From NCBI GenBank assembly GCA_024277135.1, contig JAJRVV010000210.1, positions 1 to 38,664 of the forward strand: a stretch of 38,664 nucleotides of DNA. Direction: 5' to 3'. Every line of letters starts with the position of its first letter. The stretch's first letter is position 1. The notes under the pieces are model-generated. The model saw only the letters and a list, made by a program, of their open reading frames with translations. It made no database searches and was not told the DNA's origin. Both the position numbers and the translations under genes were made by a program. This document shows, in pieces, positions 6,875-14,630 of the stretch. Origin of the DNA: Chloroflexota bacterium (lineage in GTDB: Bacteria; Chloroflexota; Anaerolineae; Promineifilales; Promineifilaceae).

Positions 6875-8944
6875 CTAACCTTCTTCTTCGCGGGCTTTGC
6901 GCGCCGCTTCCACAATTTGTTCTTGGAGATGGCTGGGGACACGGCCGTAGCGCAGGAACTTCATGCTGAACACGCCTCGGCCCTGCGTCATCGAGCGCAT
7001 ATCCGCCGCATACGTTTGCACTTCCGCCAACGGCACTTCCGCCCGCACAATGCTCTTCGTCCCTTCCTGATCCATGCCCAGCACCCGACCCCGGCGTGAG
7101 TTCATGTCACCCAAGATGTCGCCCATATAATCGGAGGGAACCGTAACCGACAGTTCGTAAATCGGTTCCAGCATAATCGGCCCAGCCTTCAGCATCGCTT
7201 TTTTGAACCCTTCCCTACCAGCGGTTTGGAAGGCGATTTCCTTGGAGTCTACCGGGTGTTCCTTGCCATCATAAACGATGGCTTTCACGCCCACGACTTG
7301 GTACCCGCCCATCGGGCCATTTTCCAGCGCCTGTCGGCACCCTTTTTCCGTAGCCGATACAAAGGGGGCTGAGACAGAACCGCCAAAAATCTCGGAAGCA
7401 AATTCAAATTCCTCATCATCGTCCAACGATTCCAGACGGAGGAAAATCCGGGCATACTGACCGGCGCCGCCCGTTTGTTTCTTGTGGGTGTAGTCTGTCT
7501 GGGCGGTTTTGGTGATGGTTTCCCGGTAAGGCACTTTGGGCGTAGCTGTGTTGAGACCGACGCCAAATTTCGACTGCGCTTTTTTGACGGCGATGGACAG
7601 ATGAGTGGTACCCATGCCGGACAAAATCGTTTCCCGGGTGGCTCTCTCGTTGTGCCAGCTTAAAGTGGGGTCTTCGGCCACCAAACGGTTCAGCGCCGAA
7701 CTGAGTTTGGCCACATCGGATTGGGTTTTGGGTTGGATGGCAACAGATGCGATGGGGTTGGGCTGCTCGGTTGGGGTGAGTTGGACCGGATTGGTTTTAT
7801 TGGTCAGGGTGTCGTTAGTGGCGGTATCGCCCAGCTTGACAACCACGCCCACATCACCGGCATGGAGGACGCTTACGGCTTCCTGCTCTTTGCCGCGAGA
7901 AATTTGGAGCGTGCCCACGCGCACTTCTTCGTTTTGGTTTACATTCCAGATACGAGTGTCGGATTCCAGCTTGCCGCTGTACACGCGGATGTAGCTGGTT
8001 TTGCCGTAGGGGTCTTCGCGGGTTTTGAAGATGAAGGCGGTGAAGGGAGCGTCGTCGCTCACTTTTAATTCTACTTGGCTGCCATCGGCGGCGGCGGCGT
8101 GGATGGGGGGGGCTTCATCCGGCGCCGGCGCGATCTGGGTCAGAAAATCGAGCACGGCCGTCGCCCCGATCCCCGGTTCTGAGGCGCAGTACAATATGGG
8201 CACGGCCGTTCCCTGGGCCATGGCCCCTTTCAAGCCGTGAATGATCTCCTCAGTGGTCAACTCCTCATCCTCAAAATACTTTTCTAACAGGGCGTCATCC
8301 CCCTCGGCGGCGGCTTCGACCAACGCGATGCGCGCTTCTTCAACTGCATCTGCCATGTCGGCCGGAATCTCCCCTTTTTCTCCTTTTTCTCCCAGCCGCG
8401 CTTCCATAGCGATCAAATCAACCACGCCATTGAAGTTTTGGCCTTCGCCGATGGGCAGGTACACATTGATGAAGTTCCCTTCCAGGTTGGCGTTAATGCT
8501 TTCCATCACCCGATTGATACGCGCGTTTTCCCGATCTATCTTGTTGATGAGCAGGACGCGGGGCATCTGGCGTTTACCGGCCGCCTGGTACACCACTTCC
8601 GTGCCCACTTCCACGCCGGAGACGGCTTCCACAAAGACCAGCGCCAGTTCGGAAACGCGCAGGGCGCTGTTCACTTCGCCGATGAAATCCATGTAGCCGG
8701 GAGTGTCAAAAAGGTTGAGTTTATACCCCTGCCATTCAATGGGGGCCAGGGCGGTAGAAACTGAGCTGTTGCGCGCGATTTCTTCTTCGTCAAAGTCCAT
8801 GGCGGCGGTGCCGGCCTGGACGCTGCCCATCCGGGTGGTGACGCCGGCGGCAAACAAAAGTCGTTCGACAAAGGTAGTTTTTCCGGCTCCGTTGTGGGAG
8901 ACGAGGGCGATGTTACGAATCTGTTGGGTGTTATATTCTTTCAT
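6875..8944 (-). CDS. Elongation factor G-like GTPase (EF-G paralogue, FusA2 type)
   Basis: 689 aa from ATG 8944 (MKEYNTQQIRN). The open frame extends upstream to 9052, but those residues are encoded by the inverted repeat and are not EF-G-like. The GTPase motifs are SHNGAGKTT (G1), DTPGYMDF (G3) and NKIDREN (G4). Domains II-V follow, including YTHKKQTGGAGQYARI and the domain V segment DYMGDILGDMNSRRGRVLGM. G1 has Asn-Gly where canonical EF-G has Val-Asp or Ile-Asp, as seen in the second, FusA2-type EF-G group, so this may serve ribosome recycling or a non-elongation role rather than main translocation (inference). No rpsL, rpsG or tuf neighbours are present, which also argues against the canonical fusA locus. 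Confidence 0.85.
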   Translation of the reverse strand: MKEYNTQQIRNIALVSHNGAGKTTFVERLLFAAGVTTRMGSVQAGTAAMDFDEEEIARNSSVSTALAPIEWQGYKLNLFDTPGYMDFIGEVNSALRVSELALVFVEAVSGVEVGTEVVYQAAGKRQMPRVLLINKIDRENARINRVMESINANLEGNFINVYLPIGEGQNFNGVVDLIAMEARLGEKGEKGEIPADMADAVEEARIALVEAAAEGDDALLEKYFEDEELTTEEIIHGLKGAMAQGTAVPILYCASEPGIGATAVLDFLTQIAPAPDEAPPIHAAAADGSQVELKVSDDAPFTAFIFKTREDPYGKTSYIRVYSGKLESDTRIWNVNQNEEVRVGTLQISRGKEQEAVSVLHAGDVGVVVKLGDTATNDTLTNKTNPVQLTPTEQPNPIASVAIQPKTQSDVAKLSSALNRLVAEDPTLSWHNERATRETILSGMGTTHLSIAVKKAQSKFGVGLNTATPKVPYRETITKTAQTDYTHKKQTGGAGQYARIFLRLESLDDDEEFEFASEIFGGSVSAPFVSATEKGCRQALENGPMGGYQVVGVKAIVYDGKEHPVDSKEIAFQTAGREGFKKAMLKAGPIMLEPIYELSVTVPSDYMGDILGDMNSRRGRVLGMDQEGTKSIVRAEVPLAEVQTYAADMRSMTQGRGVFSMKFLRYGRVPSHLQEQIVEAARKAREEEG

Positions 8945-9000
8945 TTTGCTGGAAACCTCACGGGATTTGTGATTTGGATGATTTTCAGGTAATCGTTTAC

Positions 9001-9045
9001 CCTCCCGGAGGTTGAGATGGCTAACTCGTGAACCTCCGGGAGGAT
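9001..9045. repeat. Second copy of the AACCTCCGGGAGG inverted repeat
   Basis: CCCTCCCGGAGGTT and AACCTCCGGGAGG flank a 17-bp loop, in opposite order to the copy at 5624-5660. It lies in the 5' leader of the EF-G paralogue. Confidence 0.7.
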
Positions 9046-9187
9046 TTATCAACCATGTGATTTGCTCCCCAAATGATGCCGCTGTAGCGGTTTTTCAGCT
9101 TCGCGGCGAAGACCCGCGCTATTTTATTTCGGTAACGGGTGGAATTTCTTATTGATATGCGTTTGGTAACTATGACAGCGTCTCGAC

Positions 9188-9249
9188 AAGACATCCGATT
9201 TCTTGTCACTTATGATGTTAGCGTGCTAACGGTGAGAAATTGGATGTCT
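9188..9249. repeat. Palindromic repeat, AGACATCCGATTTCT family, copy 1
   Basis: Left arm AAGACATCCGATTTCT (9188-9203) and right arm AGAAATTGGATGTCT (9235-9249), one mismatch, with a 31-bp loop that contains the perfect palindrome GTTAGCGTGCTAAC. The arms match the copies near 10512, 11381 and 34504. Confidence 0.75.
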
Positions 9250-9353
9250 GTACAGTTCAGGAAGCGGGCTGATTTTAGACGAAAGGAGGGGAGTTGTCAA
9301 AAGGAGGAGAGGTGCAACATCTGCTGGTCGGCAACGTATAGGCGGGCGTTGGG

Positions 9354-9388
9354 GGATTTTGGATTTTAGGTTTTGGATTTTGGATTTT
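9354..9388. repeat. Heptanucleotide tandem array
   Basis: Five units in 7-bp phase: GGATTTT, GGATTTT, AGGTTTT, GGATTTT, GGATTTT. It ends just before the ribosome site of the next gene. Confidence 0.8.
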
Positions 9389-9411
9389 GATGTGTTTGGA
9401 GGCTTTAACCG

Positions 9412-10497
9412 ATGTCTGAGATGTTAAAAGAAAAGTTGGAACCGGAGGGTCACGGCCGTTCCCGGTCGAATCCCTCTTTGTTTGGCCCGATTTTACTGAT
9501 TGCGGTGGGCGGCTACTTTTTGCTGCGAAACATGGGACTTTTGCAGCATCCCGCCTTTCATTGGGAATTGTTGTGGCGGTTGTGGCCGTTGATGCTCATT
9601 TTTGCCGGGGTCAATGTGCTGGTGCGCCAATTTCCGCGGCCGTTCGGTTCGTTGTTAAGCGCGGTGGTGTCATTGGCGGCAGTGGCTTTGTTTGGCGGCG
9701 TACTCCTGTTTGGCCCCCAAATGCCTTTAGTCAGCCAATTGGATAACGGGGAACCAGCCGATTTGAAGGTGGAGCAGGTGGCATTTGCCGGCGATGGGGT
9801 GACGGCCGCCGATGTGGAAATCAATTTCGGTTTGGCCAGCGCTTCCTTGTTTGCCCTAGAAGAGAGCGGCAAAGTCATTGATGGCTCCATTTCCTACCTG
9901 GGCGAGTTGTCTTTTGACGCCCGTCAAGATGGGGATAAAGCCGCCATCAATCTGGAAACCAGGGATGGCGATGTCTGGTTTTTTGTCAACCCCAGCAACT
10001 GGTTCAACTTCGAGCAGACTGATTCGTGGCAGATCGGCTTGAACCCGAACGTGGAAACGGATTTGCGCCTGAATGGCGGCCTGGGATCGTTGACGTTGGA
10101 GTTGGCGGCGCTGGATTTGAGCTATTTTGAGGTGGATGGCGGCGCTGGCAGTATCACGGCCGTTCTGCCCGGCGGCGATTATGATGGCGTCATTGACATT
10201 GGCGCCAGCTCGCTCAAAGTCACCTTGCCCGCCGACGGCCGGCACACCTTCGACATTGACGGCGGCGCCGGCAGCATGACTTTCTACCTGCCGCCCAACA
10301 TGGAAGCGCGGTTGGAATTGGACAGCGGCGTGGGTAGTTTTCATCTGGATGACGGCCGTTTTCGCCAAATATCGGGCCGGGATGAGGACGAAGGCGTTTG
10401 GATGACGCCCGGTTACGAAGACGCCGCCAACCGGGTGAATCTGCGTATAGACATTGGCGCTGGCAGCGTCCGGGTGGAGCCGGCGCAGGGACGATAA
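9412..10497 (+). CDS. LiaF-like membrane protein with C-terminal beta-rich repeats
   Basis: 361 aa; ATG 9412 follows GGAGG at 9 bp. The N-terminal third has a short cytosolic segment, then hydrophobic segments at about 24-41, 50-67 and 75-99 with a membrane arrangement like LiaI/LiaF or DUF5668 proteins. The C-terminal 250 residues form an extracellular or cytosolic beta-rich domain with a recurring Gly-Ala/Leu-Gly/Ser-Ser core (NGGLGSLTLEL, DGGAGSITAVLP, DIGASSLKVTLP, DGGAGSMTFYLP, DSGVGSFHLDDG, DIGAGSVRVE) spaced 20-35 residues. This resembles the toastrack/DUF4097-type beta-solenoid that follows LiaF membrane parts. The family often takes part in envelope-stress signalling; here no kinase pair is adjacent, so the role is not assigned. 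Confidence 0.65.
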   Translation: MSEMLKEKLEPEGHGRSRSNPSLFGPILLIAVGGYFLLRNMGLLQHPAFHWELLWRLWPLMLIFAGVNVLVRQFPRPFGSLLSAVVSLAAVALFGGVLLFGPQMPLVSQLDNGEPADLKVEQVAFAGDGVTAADVEINFGLASASLFALEESGKVIDGSISYLGELSFDARQDGDKAAINLETRDGDVWFFVNPSNWFNFEQTDSWQIGLNPNVETDLRLNGGLGSLTLELAALDLSYFEVDGGAGSITAVLPGGDYDGVIDIGASSLKVTLPADGRHTFDIDGGAGSMTFYLPPNMEARLELDSGVGSFHLDDGRFRQISGRDEDEGVWMTPGYEDAANRVNLRIDIGAGSVRVEPAQGR

Positions 10498-10511
10498 GAC
10501 ACAGACATCCC

Positions 10512-10545
10512 AGACATCGATTTCTTCAAGAAATCGGATGTCTTG
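10512..10545. repeat. Palindromic repeat, AGACATCCGATTTCT family, copy 2
   Basis: AGACATCGATTTCTT (one C short) and AAGAAATCGGATGTCTTG form a tight hairpin between the LiaF-like gene and thyA. A further AGACATCC fragment lies just left at 10503-10510. Confidence 0.8.
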
Positions 10546-10584
10546 TGCTATACTCGCCTCCAATCCCAAAAAACGGAGGCGAGG

Positions 10585-11379
10585 ATGCAGCCATATCTTG
10601 ACTTGATGCGGCACGTGCGGGACGCTGGCGCGCGCAAAATAGACCGAACCGGGGTGGGGACGCTGAGCCTGTTTGGCCACCAGATGCGCTTTGATTTGGG
10701 GGGCGGTTTCCCGGCGGTGACGACCAAAAAACTCCATTTGCGTTCCATCATCCACGAACTGCTCTGGTTTTTGCAGGGGGACAGCAACATCCGTTACCTG
10801 CGCGAGAACGGCGTCACCATCTGGGATGAGTGGGCCGACGAAAACGGGGAGTTGGGGCCGGTGTATGGCTGCCAATGGCGCTCCTGGCCGGCGGCGGACG
10901 GCCGCGCCATAGACCAGATCGCCCAACTCATCCACCGCCTCAAAAGCAACCCCCATTCCCGCCGCCATATTGTCTCCGCTTGGAACGTGGCCGACGTGGA
11001 CAAGATGGCGCTGCCCCCCTGCCACTGTTTGTTTCAATTTTATGTCGCCGACGGCGCCCTCTCCTGTCAGTTGTACCAGCGCAGCGCCGACATCTTTCTG
11101 GGCGTCCCCTTCAACATCGCCTCCTACGCTCTGCTGACGCTGATGGCAGCCCAGGTGACGGGCTACGCGCCGGGCGAGTTCATCCACACCTTTGGCGACG
11201 CCCATCTTTACCTCAACCACCTGGAACAGGCGGATTTGCAGTTGTCGCGGCGGCCGTATCCGCTGCCCACGATGCGTCTGAACCCGGACGTGACTTCGAT
11301 TTTCGACTTCCGGTATGAGGATTTTGAACTGGTCGATTATCAATGCCATCCCCATATCAAAGCGCCGATTGCGGTGTAG
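10585..11379 (+). CDS. thyA: Thymidylate synthase
   Basis: 264 aa from ATG 10585, behind GGAGG. An upstream in-frame ATG (10543) lies in the repeat and is not used. It converts dUMP and methylene-tetrahydrofolate to dTMP and dihydrofolate. The sequence covers the whole enzyme: KIDRTGVGT near the N-terminus, the phosphate-binding SRRH segment, the PPCHC motif with catalytic Cys146 (same number as in the E. coli enzyme of the same length), [21 protein letters not shown], and HIKAPIAV at the C-terminus. It lies upstream of folA, which regenerates tetrahydrofolate, with a palindromic repeat between them. Assignment is certain. Confidence 0.97.
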   Translation: MQPYLDLMRHVRDAGARKIDRTGVGTLSLFGHQMRFDLGGGFPAVTTKKLHLRSIIHELLWFLQGDSNIRYLRENGVTIWDEWADENGELGPVYGCQWRSWPAADGRAIDQIAQLIHRLKSNPHSRRHIVSAWNVADVDKMALPPCHCLFQFYVADGALSCQLYQRSADIFLGVPFNIASYALLTLMAAQVTGYAPGEFIHTFGDAHLYLNHLEQADLQLSRRPYPLPTMRLNPDVTSIFDFRYEDFELVDYQCHPHIKAPIAV

Positions 11380-11380
11380 C

Positions 11381-11416
11381 CAGACATCCGATTTCTCCAA
11401 GAAATCGGATGTCTTG
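11381..11416. repeat. Palindromic repeat, AGACATCCGATTTCT family, copy 3
   Basis: Perfect 15-bp inverted repeat AGACATCCGATTTCT (11382-11396) / AGAAATCGGATGTCT (11400-11414), loop of 3 bases, directly after the thyA stop. A partial AGGATGTCTTG duplicate follows (11421-11431). Confidence 0.85.
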
Positions 11417-11428
11417 CAGCAGGATGTC

Positions 11429-11575
11429 TTGCGGCCCAGCGAACAGTTCCGCCGCCTGTTTATCAGCTATACCAAAGCGATCAATTGGTTCGGCGGCGTG
11501 GATGGGTTCGTCGAAGCCCACCAGCCAGAGGTGGTTGAACAGTTGATTCGCCATTTGATTGACGATGAGGTTTAG
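11429..11575 (+). CDS. Possible small protein or gene remnant between thyA and folA
   Basis: 48 codons if the TTG at 11429 is used (AGGA 4 bp upstream); no ATG is available in this frame after the palindromic repeat. The product would contain FRRLFISYTKAINWFGG and end IRHLIDDEV, an ordinary-looking helical sequence with coding-like composition. The repeat may have been inserted over its original 5' end, leaving a remnant. It ends 10 bp before the folA start. I do not recognise the family and give no function. Confidence 0.3.
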   Translation: MRPSEQFRRLFISYTKAINWFGGVDGFVEAHQPEVVEQLIRHLIDDEV

Positions 11576-11585
11576 CGTGGCGCGA

Positions 11586-12086
11586 ATGCGAATTGCCTTG
11601 ATCGTGGCGATGAGTAAAAACCGGGTGATTGGGCGAAACGGCCGTCTCCCCTGGCGCCTCCCCGACGACATGAAATGGTTCAAACGGCAGACGATGGGCA
11701 AGCCGGTGTTGATGGGACGCAAAACGTTTGAATCCATCCCGGCCCGCTTTCGGCCGCTGCCGGGGCGGTTGAACATCGTCCTCACCCGTAACCGGGATTA
11801 CCGGGCGCAGGGGGCGGTGGTGGCGCATGATGTGGCGCAGGCGTTGACGGCCGTGCCGCCCCACACGCCGGAACTACTCATCATCGGCGGCGCAGAGCTG
11901 TACCGTCAATTTTTGGCGCAAACGGACAAAATTTACCTGACGCTGGTGGACGCTGAAATTGAGGGAGACGCCTTTTTCCCGGAACTGGATGAAACGGCGT
12001 GGCAGGAAATATCGCGGGAATTTCATCCGGCGGATGAGAATCATCCTTTTGCTTTTACCTGGTTGATCTTAACCCGAAAAATGTGA
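11586..12086 (+). CDS. folA: Dihydrofolate reductase
   Basis: 166 aa from ATG 11586 (MRIALIVAMSKN); an in-frame TTG further upstream is not needed. It reduces dihydrofolate to tetrahydrofolate with NADPH. Visible motifs are VIGRNGRLPWRLPDDMKWFK (substrate pocket with the conserved Trp and the Asp of DDMKWFK), MGRKTFESI with the adenine-side NADPH loop, RLNIVLTRN, and LLIIGGAELYRQ, the Gly-Gly NADPH motif. Length and order are normal for bacterial DHFR. The stop overlaps the next gene's possible GTG start, and the enzyme forms a functional pair with thyA upstream. Confidence 0.96.
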   Translation: MRIALIVAMSKNRVIGRNGRLPWRLPDDMKWFKRQTMGKPVLMGRKTFESIPARFRPLPGRLNIVLTRNRDYRAQGAVVAHDVAQALTAVPPHTPELLIIGGAELYRQFLAQTDKIYLTLVDAEIEGDAFFPELDETAWQEISREFHPADENHPFAFTWLILTRKM

Positions 12087-12088
12087 GC

Positions 12089-13300
12089 ATGAACAAACTT
12101 CGCTATCGCATCGCCGGACTGTTCCTGTTTTTGCTGCTGCCGCTGACGGCCGTCGTTTGGATGGAGCAAAACGGCCGTACCGCCATCGCCCAGCCCATCA
12201 CCGCCACGCCCACGCCCACCTTGCTGCCACCGACAGCGGCGTTGTCGCTAACAACGCCGTTTTCGCCGACGGCCGTGCCCGCCATCACCCCCAGCCATAC
12301 GCCCCCGCCATCGGCCACGCCCTCACCCACAGCGACCGCCATCCCCAGCCCCACGCCCACCTGGACGCCGACGGCCGTGCCCGCTGCCACTGCCACTGCC
12401 ACTGCCACCGACACGCCCACGGCCGTCCCCGTCCGCAACTGCCCCGCCGCCCCCGCTAAACCGGATTACGCCCGCTACGTCGCCGGCCCCGCCTGGCCCA
12501 CGCCCAATCCCGACCTGGCGGTTGACCATTTTTGGTTGGCGAAACCGCTGCCCGGCGGCGGCCGTTTTTTGACCAATCTCACCTATCCCTATGGCTACGA
12601 TGGCGGCGGCCGTTACCTGCTGCACAACGGCGCCGACGCCGCCGAATCGCTGGGCACGCCCATTCTGGCGGCGGCGGATGGGGTGGTGGCGCTGGCGCAA
12701 ATGGATGTGGATGAGCTATTTGGCTGGCGCTGCGATTGGTATCACCAGTTGGTGGCGATTGAATTGGACGAGACGTGGGGAGGACGGCCATTATTCGTTT
12801 TTTACGGCCATGTGCAAAACATCAACGTGGCGGTGGGTCAGCGGGTGAAACGAGGGGAGCAGGTGGCCGAGGTCGGCGTCGGCGGCGCGGCCCTGGTTCC
12901 CCATCTCCATGCCGAGGTGCGCTGGGGGGAAAACGAGTTTGGCTCCACCGTGAACCCGTATTTGTGGATTTGGCCCGGTTCCACGCGCGGGGTGATTGCG
13001 GGGCGGTTGGTGACAGGGGACGGCCGTCCCTGGCAGGGGGTCGGCCTCTCCATCGTTGGCGTCAGCGAGGACACCAATGAACTGCTCAACACCTGGACGT
13101 ATCTGTCCGATCCGGCGGGGCGGGCGACGGTTAACCCCGACCCCGGCTGGGCCGAAAATTTTGTCTTCGCCGACCTGAAGCCGGGCGAATACGTCATCTA
13201 CACCAAAGTGCGGGATGTGGAGTACCGCGTCCCCATCACAGTGACGGCGGGGCGGGTGACGCCGGTGGAAATCGTGGCGGAAGAGAAGGATGAAGGATGA
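12089..13300 (+). CDS. Secreted M23 (LytM-type) metallopeptidase
   Basis: 403 aa from ATG 12089; a GTG at 12083 overlapping the folA stop is the alternative, so translational coupling is possible. An N-terminal membrane segment (about 9-24) is followed by a long Thr/Pro/Ala linker (about 36-112), then an M23 domain. The zinc-ligand motifs are HNGADAAESLGTP (His and Asp) and PHLHAEVRW (the HxH pair). This fold usually cuts peptide cross-links in peptidoglycan, or acts as an inactive activator. Here the H..D and HLH set is intact, so activity is plausible. The C-terminal 90 residues (from GVIAGRLVTGDGRPWQG) resemble a carboxypeptidase-regulatory-like beta-sandwich. The tail is encoded by a 7-bp repeat. 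Convergent with the next gene. Confidence 0.85.
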   Translation: MNKLRYRIAGLFLFLLLPLTAVVWMEQNGRTAIAQPITATPTPTLLPPTAALSLTTPFSPTAVPAITPSHTPPPSATPSPTATAIPSPTPTWTPTAVPAATATATATDTPTAVPVRNCPAAPAKPDYARYVAGPAWPTPNPDLAVDHFWLAKPLPGGGRFLTNLTYPYGYDGGGRYLLHNGADAAESLGTPILAAADGVVALAQMDVDELFGWRCDWYHQLVAIELDETWGGRPLFVFYGHVQNINVAVGQRVKRGEQVAEVGVGGAALVPHLHAEVRWGENEFGSTVNPYLWIWPGSTRGVIAGRLVTGDGRPWQGVGLSIVGVSEDTNELLNTWTYLSDPAGRATVNPDPGWAENFVFADLKPGEYVIYTKVRDVEYRVPITVTAGRVTPVEIVAEEKDEG

Positions 13301-13306
13301 GGGATG
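13286..13306. repeat. Short heptanucleotide tandem array
   Basis: AAGGATG, AAGGATG, AGGGATG in 7-bp phase; it overlaps the stop of the M23 gene. Confidence 0.55.
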
Positions 13307-13309
13307 AAA

Positions 13310-14416
13310 TCAATGTCGCCCCATCACCTTGTCATCCGGCAGAGCGTCGAACCGCTTTGTGCCCTCGATTTCCAGGATGAAGTCTGGGCCAAAAGCGAGC
13401 GCTGGGGTGGGGGTTCCGGCGGGGGCTTCTCCGGCCATGATTTTTTCGGCGATGCGGACGCCGGCGACGGCCGTTAACCGGTATCCTTCTATCGTTTCCA
13501 GCCACGCTTCAGCAAAATTGCCCGCCTCATCAGCAGCGCGGGCGTAGATGTAACTTTTGGCCGTTTGCCGGGTGTGATCATCTGGCCCTTGTACTTGCCG
13601 CGCAACCAGCGCTTGTGCCAGTTTGCGGATAGGGGCGATGGACATCAAGGCCCGGTTCAACCCGAAGAAAGGAACCATGCCGGGCGGGATGGGCAACTGC
13701 ATGTTGGTGGTGATGTTGGGGATGCCGGTGGTGCGGTAGGCGGTGGCCAGGTCGCCCCAGGGCAGCGGGGTGAGGGTGCGGGCACGGCCGTCGCTGAACA
13801 TCACTTTTTTGCGGGTGGCGTTTATGGGGATGTGTTGGTAACGGCCGTGCCGCCGCACAATGCTCCCTTTTTTCAGGGCGGTCATGGATTCCAACATCGT
13901 GTTCGTCGTCCCGGCGCTGGCCGAGCCGAGGGCGGTGATGGACAATTCCAATTCAGTGGCTCCCGGCAGTTGGTCGGCCACGTACCGCGCCATGCAGTCG
14001 GTGGGAACCACGTCAAACCCCACGCCGGAGATGAAGGTCAGCCCGGCGTCCCGCGCTTTGGCGTCGTAGCGGAAGGTGTTCTCGAAGACGGCGATTTCGC
14101 CGGTGATGTCTACGTAATGCGCGCCGCTTTTCAGGCACGCTTGCAGCATCGGGTCGCTGGTGCGGGAAAATGGCCCGGCAGCGTGGAAGATGAGGTCAAA
14201 AGGGGGGACGGCCGTGGCGTCCGTGACGGCCGTAGCCAGCGCCGCCCCATCATCCAACCCAAACGCCCGCCATTCCAGCCCAAATTTTTCCGCCAACGGG
14301 GCCAGTTTCGCCCTATTCCGTCCGGCCAACATTGGCTTGTGCCCCCGCTTGACCGCCTCTTCCACCACCAGTTTCCCCGTGTACCCATACGCGCCATAAA
14401 TCAACCAATTCGCCAT
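13310..14416 (-). CDS. Saccharopine dehydrogenase-like NAD(P)-binding protein
   Basis: 368 aa; ATG at 14416. The N-terminal Rossmann motif IYGAYGYTGKLV, the AGRNRAKL segment after strand 2 and FHAAGPFSRTSDPMLQACL match the saccharopine-dehydrogenase NADP-binding family, also called trans-acting enoyl reductase-like. YVDITGE and GFDVVPTDC are other family signatures. Members reduce or oxidise varied substrates (lysine pathway, lipid enoyl reduction), so the substrate cannot be given. No lysine biosynthesis gene is adjacent. It is a single gene, convergent with the M23 peptidase and divergent from lplA. Confidence is high for family, low for reaction. Confidence 0.8.
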   Translation of the reverse strand: MANWLIYGAYGYTGKLVVEEAVKRGHKPMLAGRNRAKLAPLAEKFGLEWRAFGLDDGAALATAVTDATAVPPFDLIFHAAGPFSRTSDPMLQACLKSGAHYVDITGEIAVFENTFRYDAKARDAGLTFISGVGFDVVPTDCMARYVADQLPGATELELSITALGSASAGTTNTMLESMTALKKGSIVRRHGRYQHIPINATRKKVMFSDGRARTLTPLPWGDLATAYRTTGIPNITTNMQLPIPPGMVPFFGLNRALMSIAPIRKLAQALVARQVQGPDDHTRQTAKSYIYARAADEAGNFAEAWLETIEGYRLTAVAGVRIAEKIMAGEAPAGTPTPALAFGPDFILEIEGTKRFDALPDDKVMGRH

Positions 14417-14630
14417 ATTTCACCTATCCTAAAATGGTGGACAAGTTTGTGAACTTGTCCGGGCAAGATAACAATCTTGCCCTACCAGGCAATTGTATGA
14501 GAAGCGGCCTAAATTGTCTTGCCGGATGTGCAAATCGTCATAAAGGCGTTTGTTGGCTGGTTTGTTAAAATTCAGGATAATCCAATCAATCTATCCATCC
14601 CAACTAACAACCACCCTTGTGGAGAACCTT
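14417..14630. other. Divergent intergenic region with twin hairpins
   Basis: No gene seen. The only clear structure is the pair of hairpins at 14439-14482; promoters for both flanking genes must lie here but none is convincing by eye. Confidence 0.5.
14439..14482. repeat. Two back-to-back perfect hairpins
   Basis: GGACAAGTT-TGTG-AACTTGTCC (14439-14460) and GGGCAAGAT-AACA-ATCTTGCCC (14461-14482). Both have 9-bp stems and 4-base loops, share the core CAAG, and abut without a spacer. Confidence 0.8.

Larger units (their letters stand above)
9053..9411. other. Intergenic region between divergent genes
   Basis: No convincing gene. It holds two small hairpins (CCGCT/AGCGG at 9079-9090; CTTCG/CGAAG at 9099-9111), a copy of the AGACATCC palindromic repeat (9188-9249) with an inner GTTAGC/GCTAAC palindrome, a purine-rich stretch near 9282-9312 and a 7-bp tandem array (9354-9388). 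Confidence 0.6.

Noticed and set aside
8945-9052. N-terminal extension of the EF-G paralogue
   Set aside because: The extra 36 residues are read from the AACCTCC inverted repeat; EF-G homology begins at the ATG at 8944.
9139-9369. 76-codon frame in the intergenic region
   Set aside because: It runs through the palindromic repeat and the 7-bp array and has no coding character.
9856-11400. 514-codon open frame on the minus strand across the LiaF-like gene and thyA
   Set aside because: It is antisense to the certain thyA and folded over a repeat; the product lacks any domain pattern and reflects GC-rich codon shadowing.
13565-14452. 295-codon plus-strand frame opposite the saccharopine-dehydrogenase-like gene
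   Set aside because: The minus-strand frame has a clear Rossmann motif; the plus-strand product has none.
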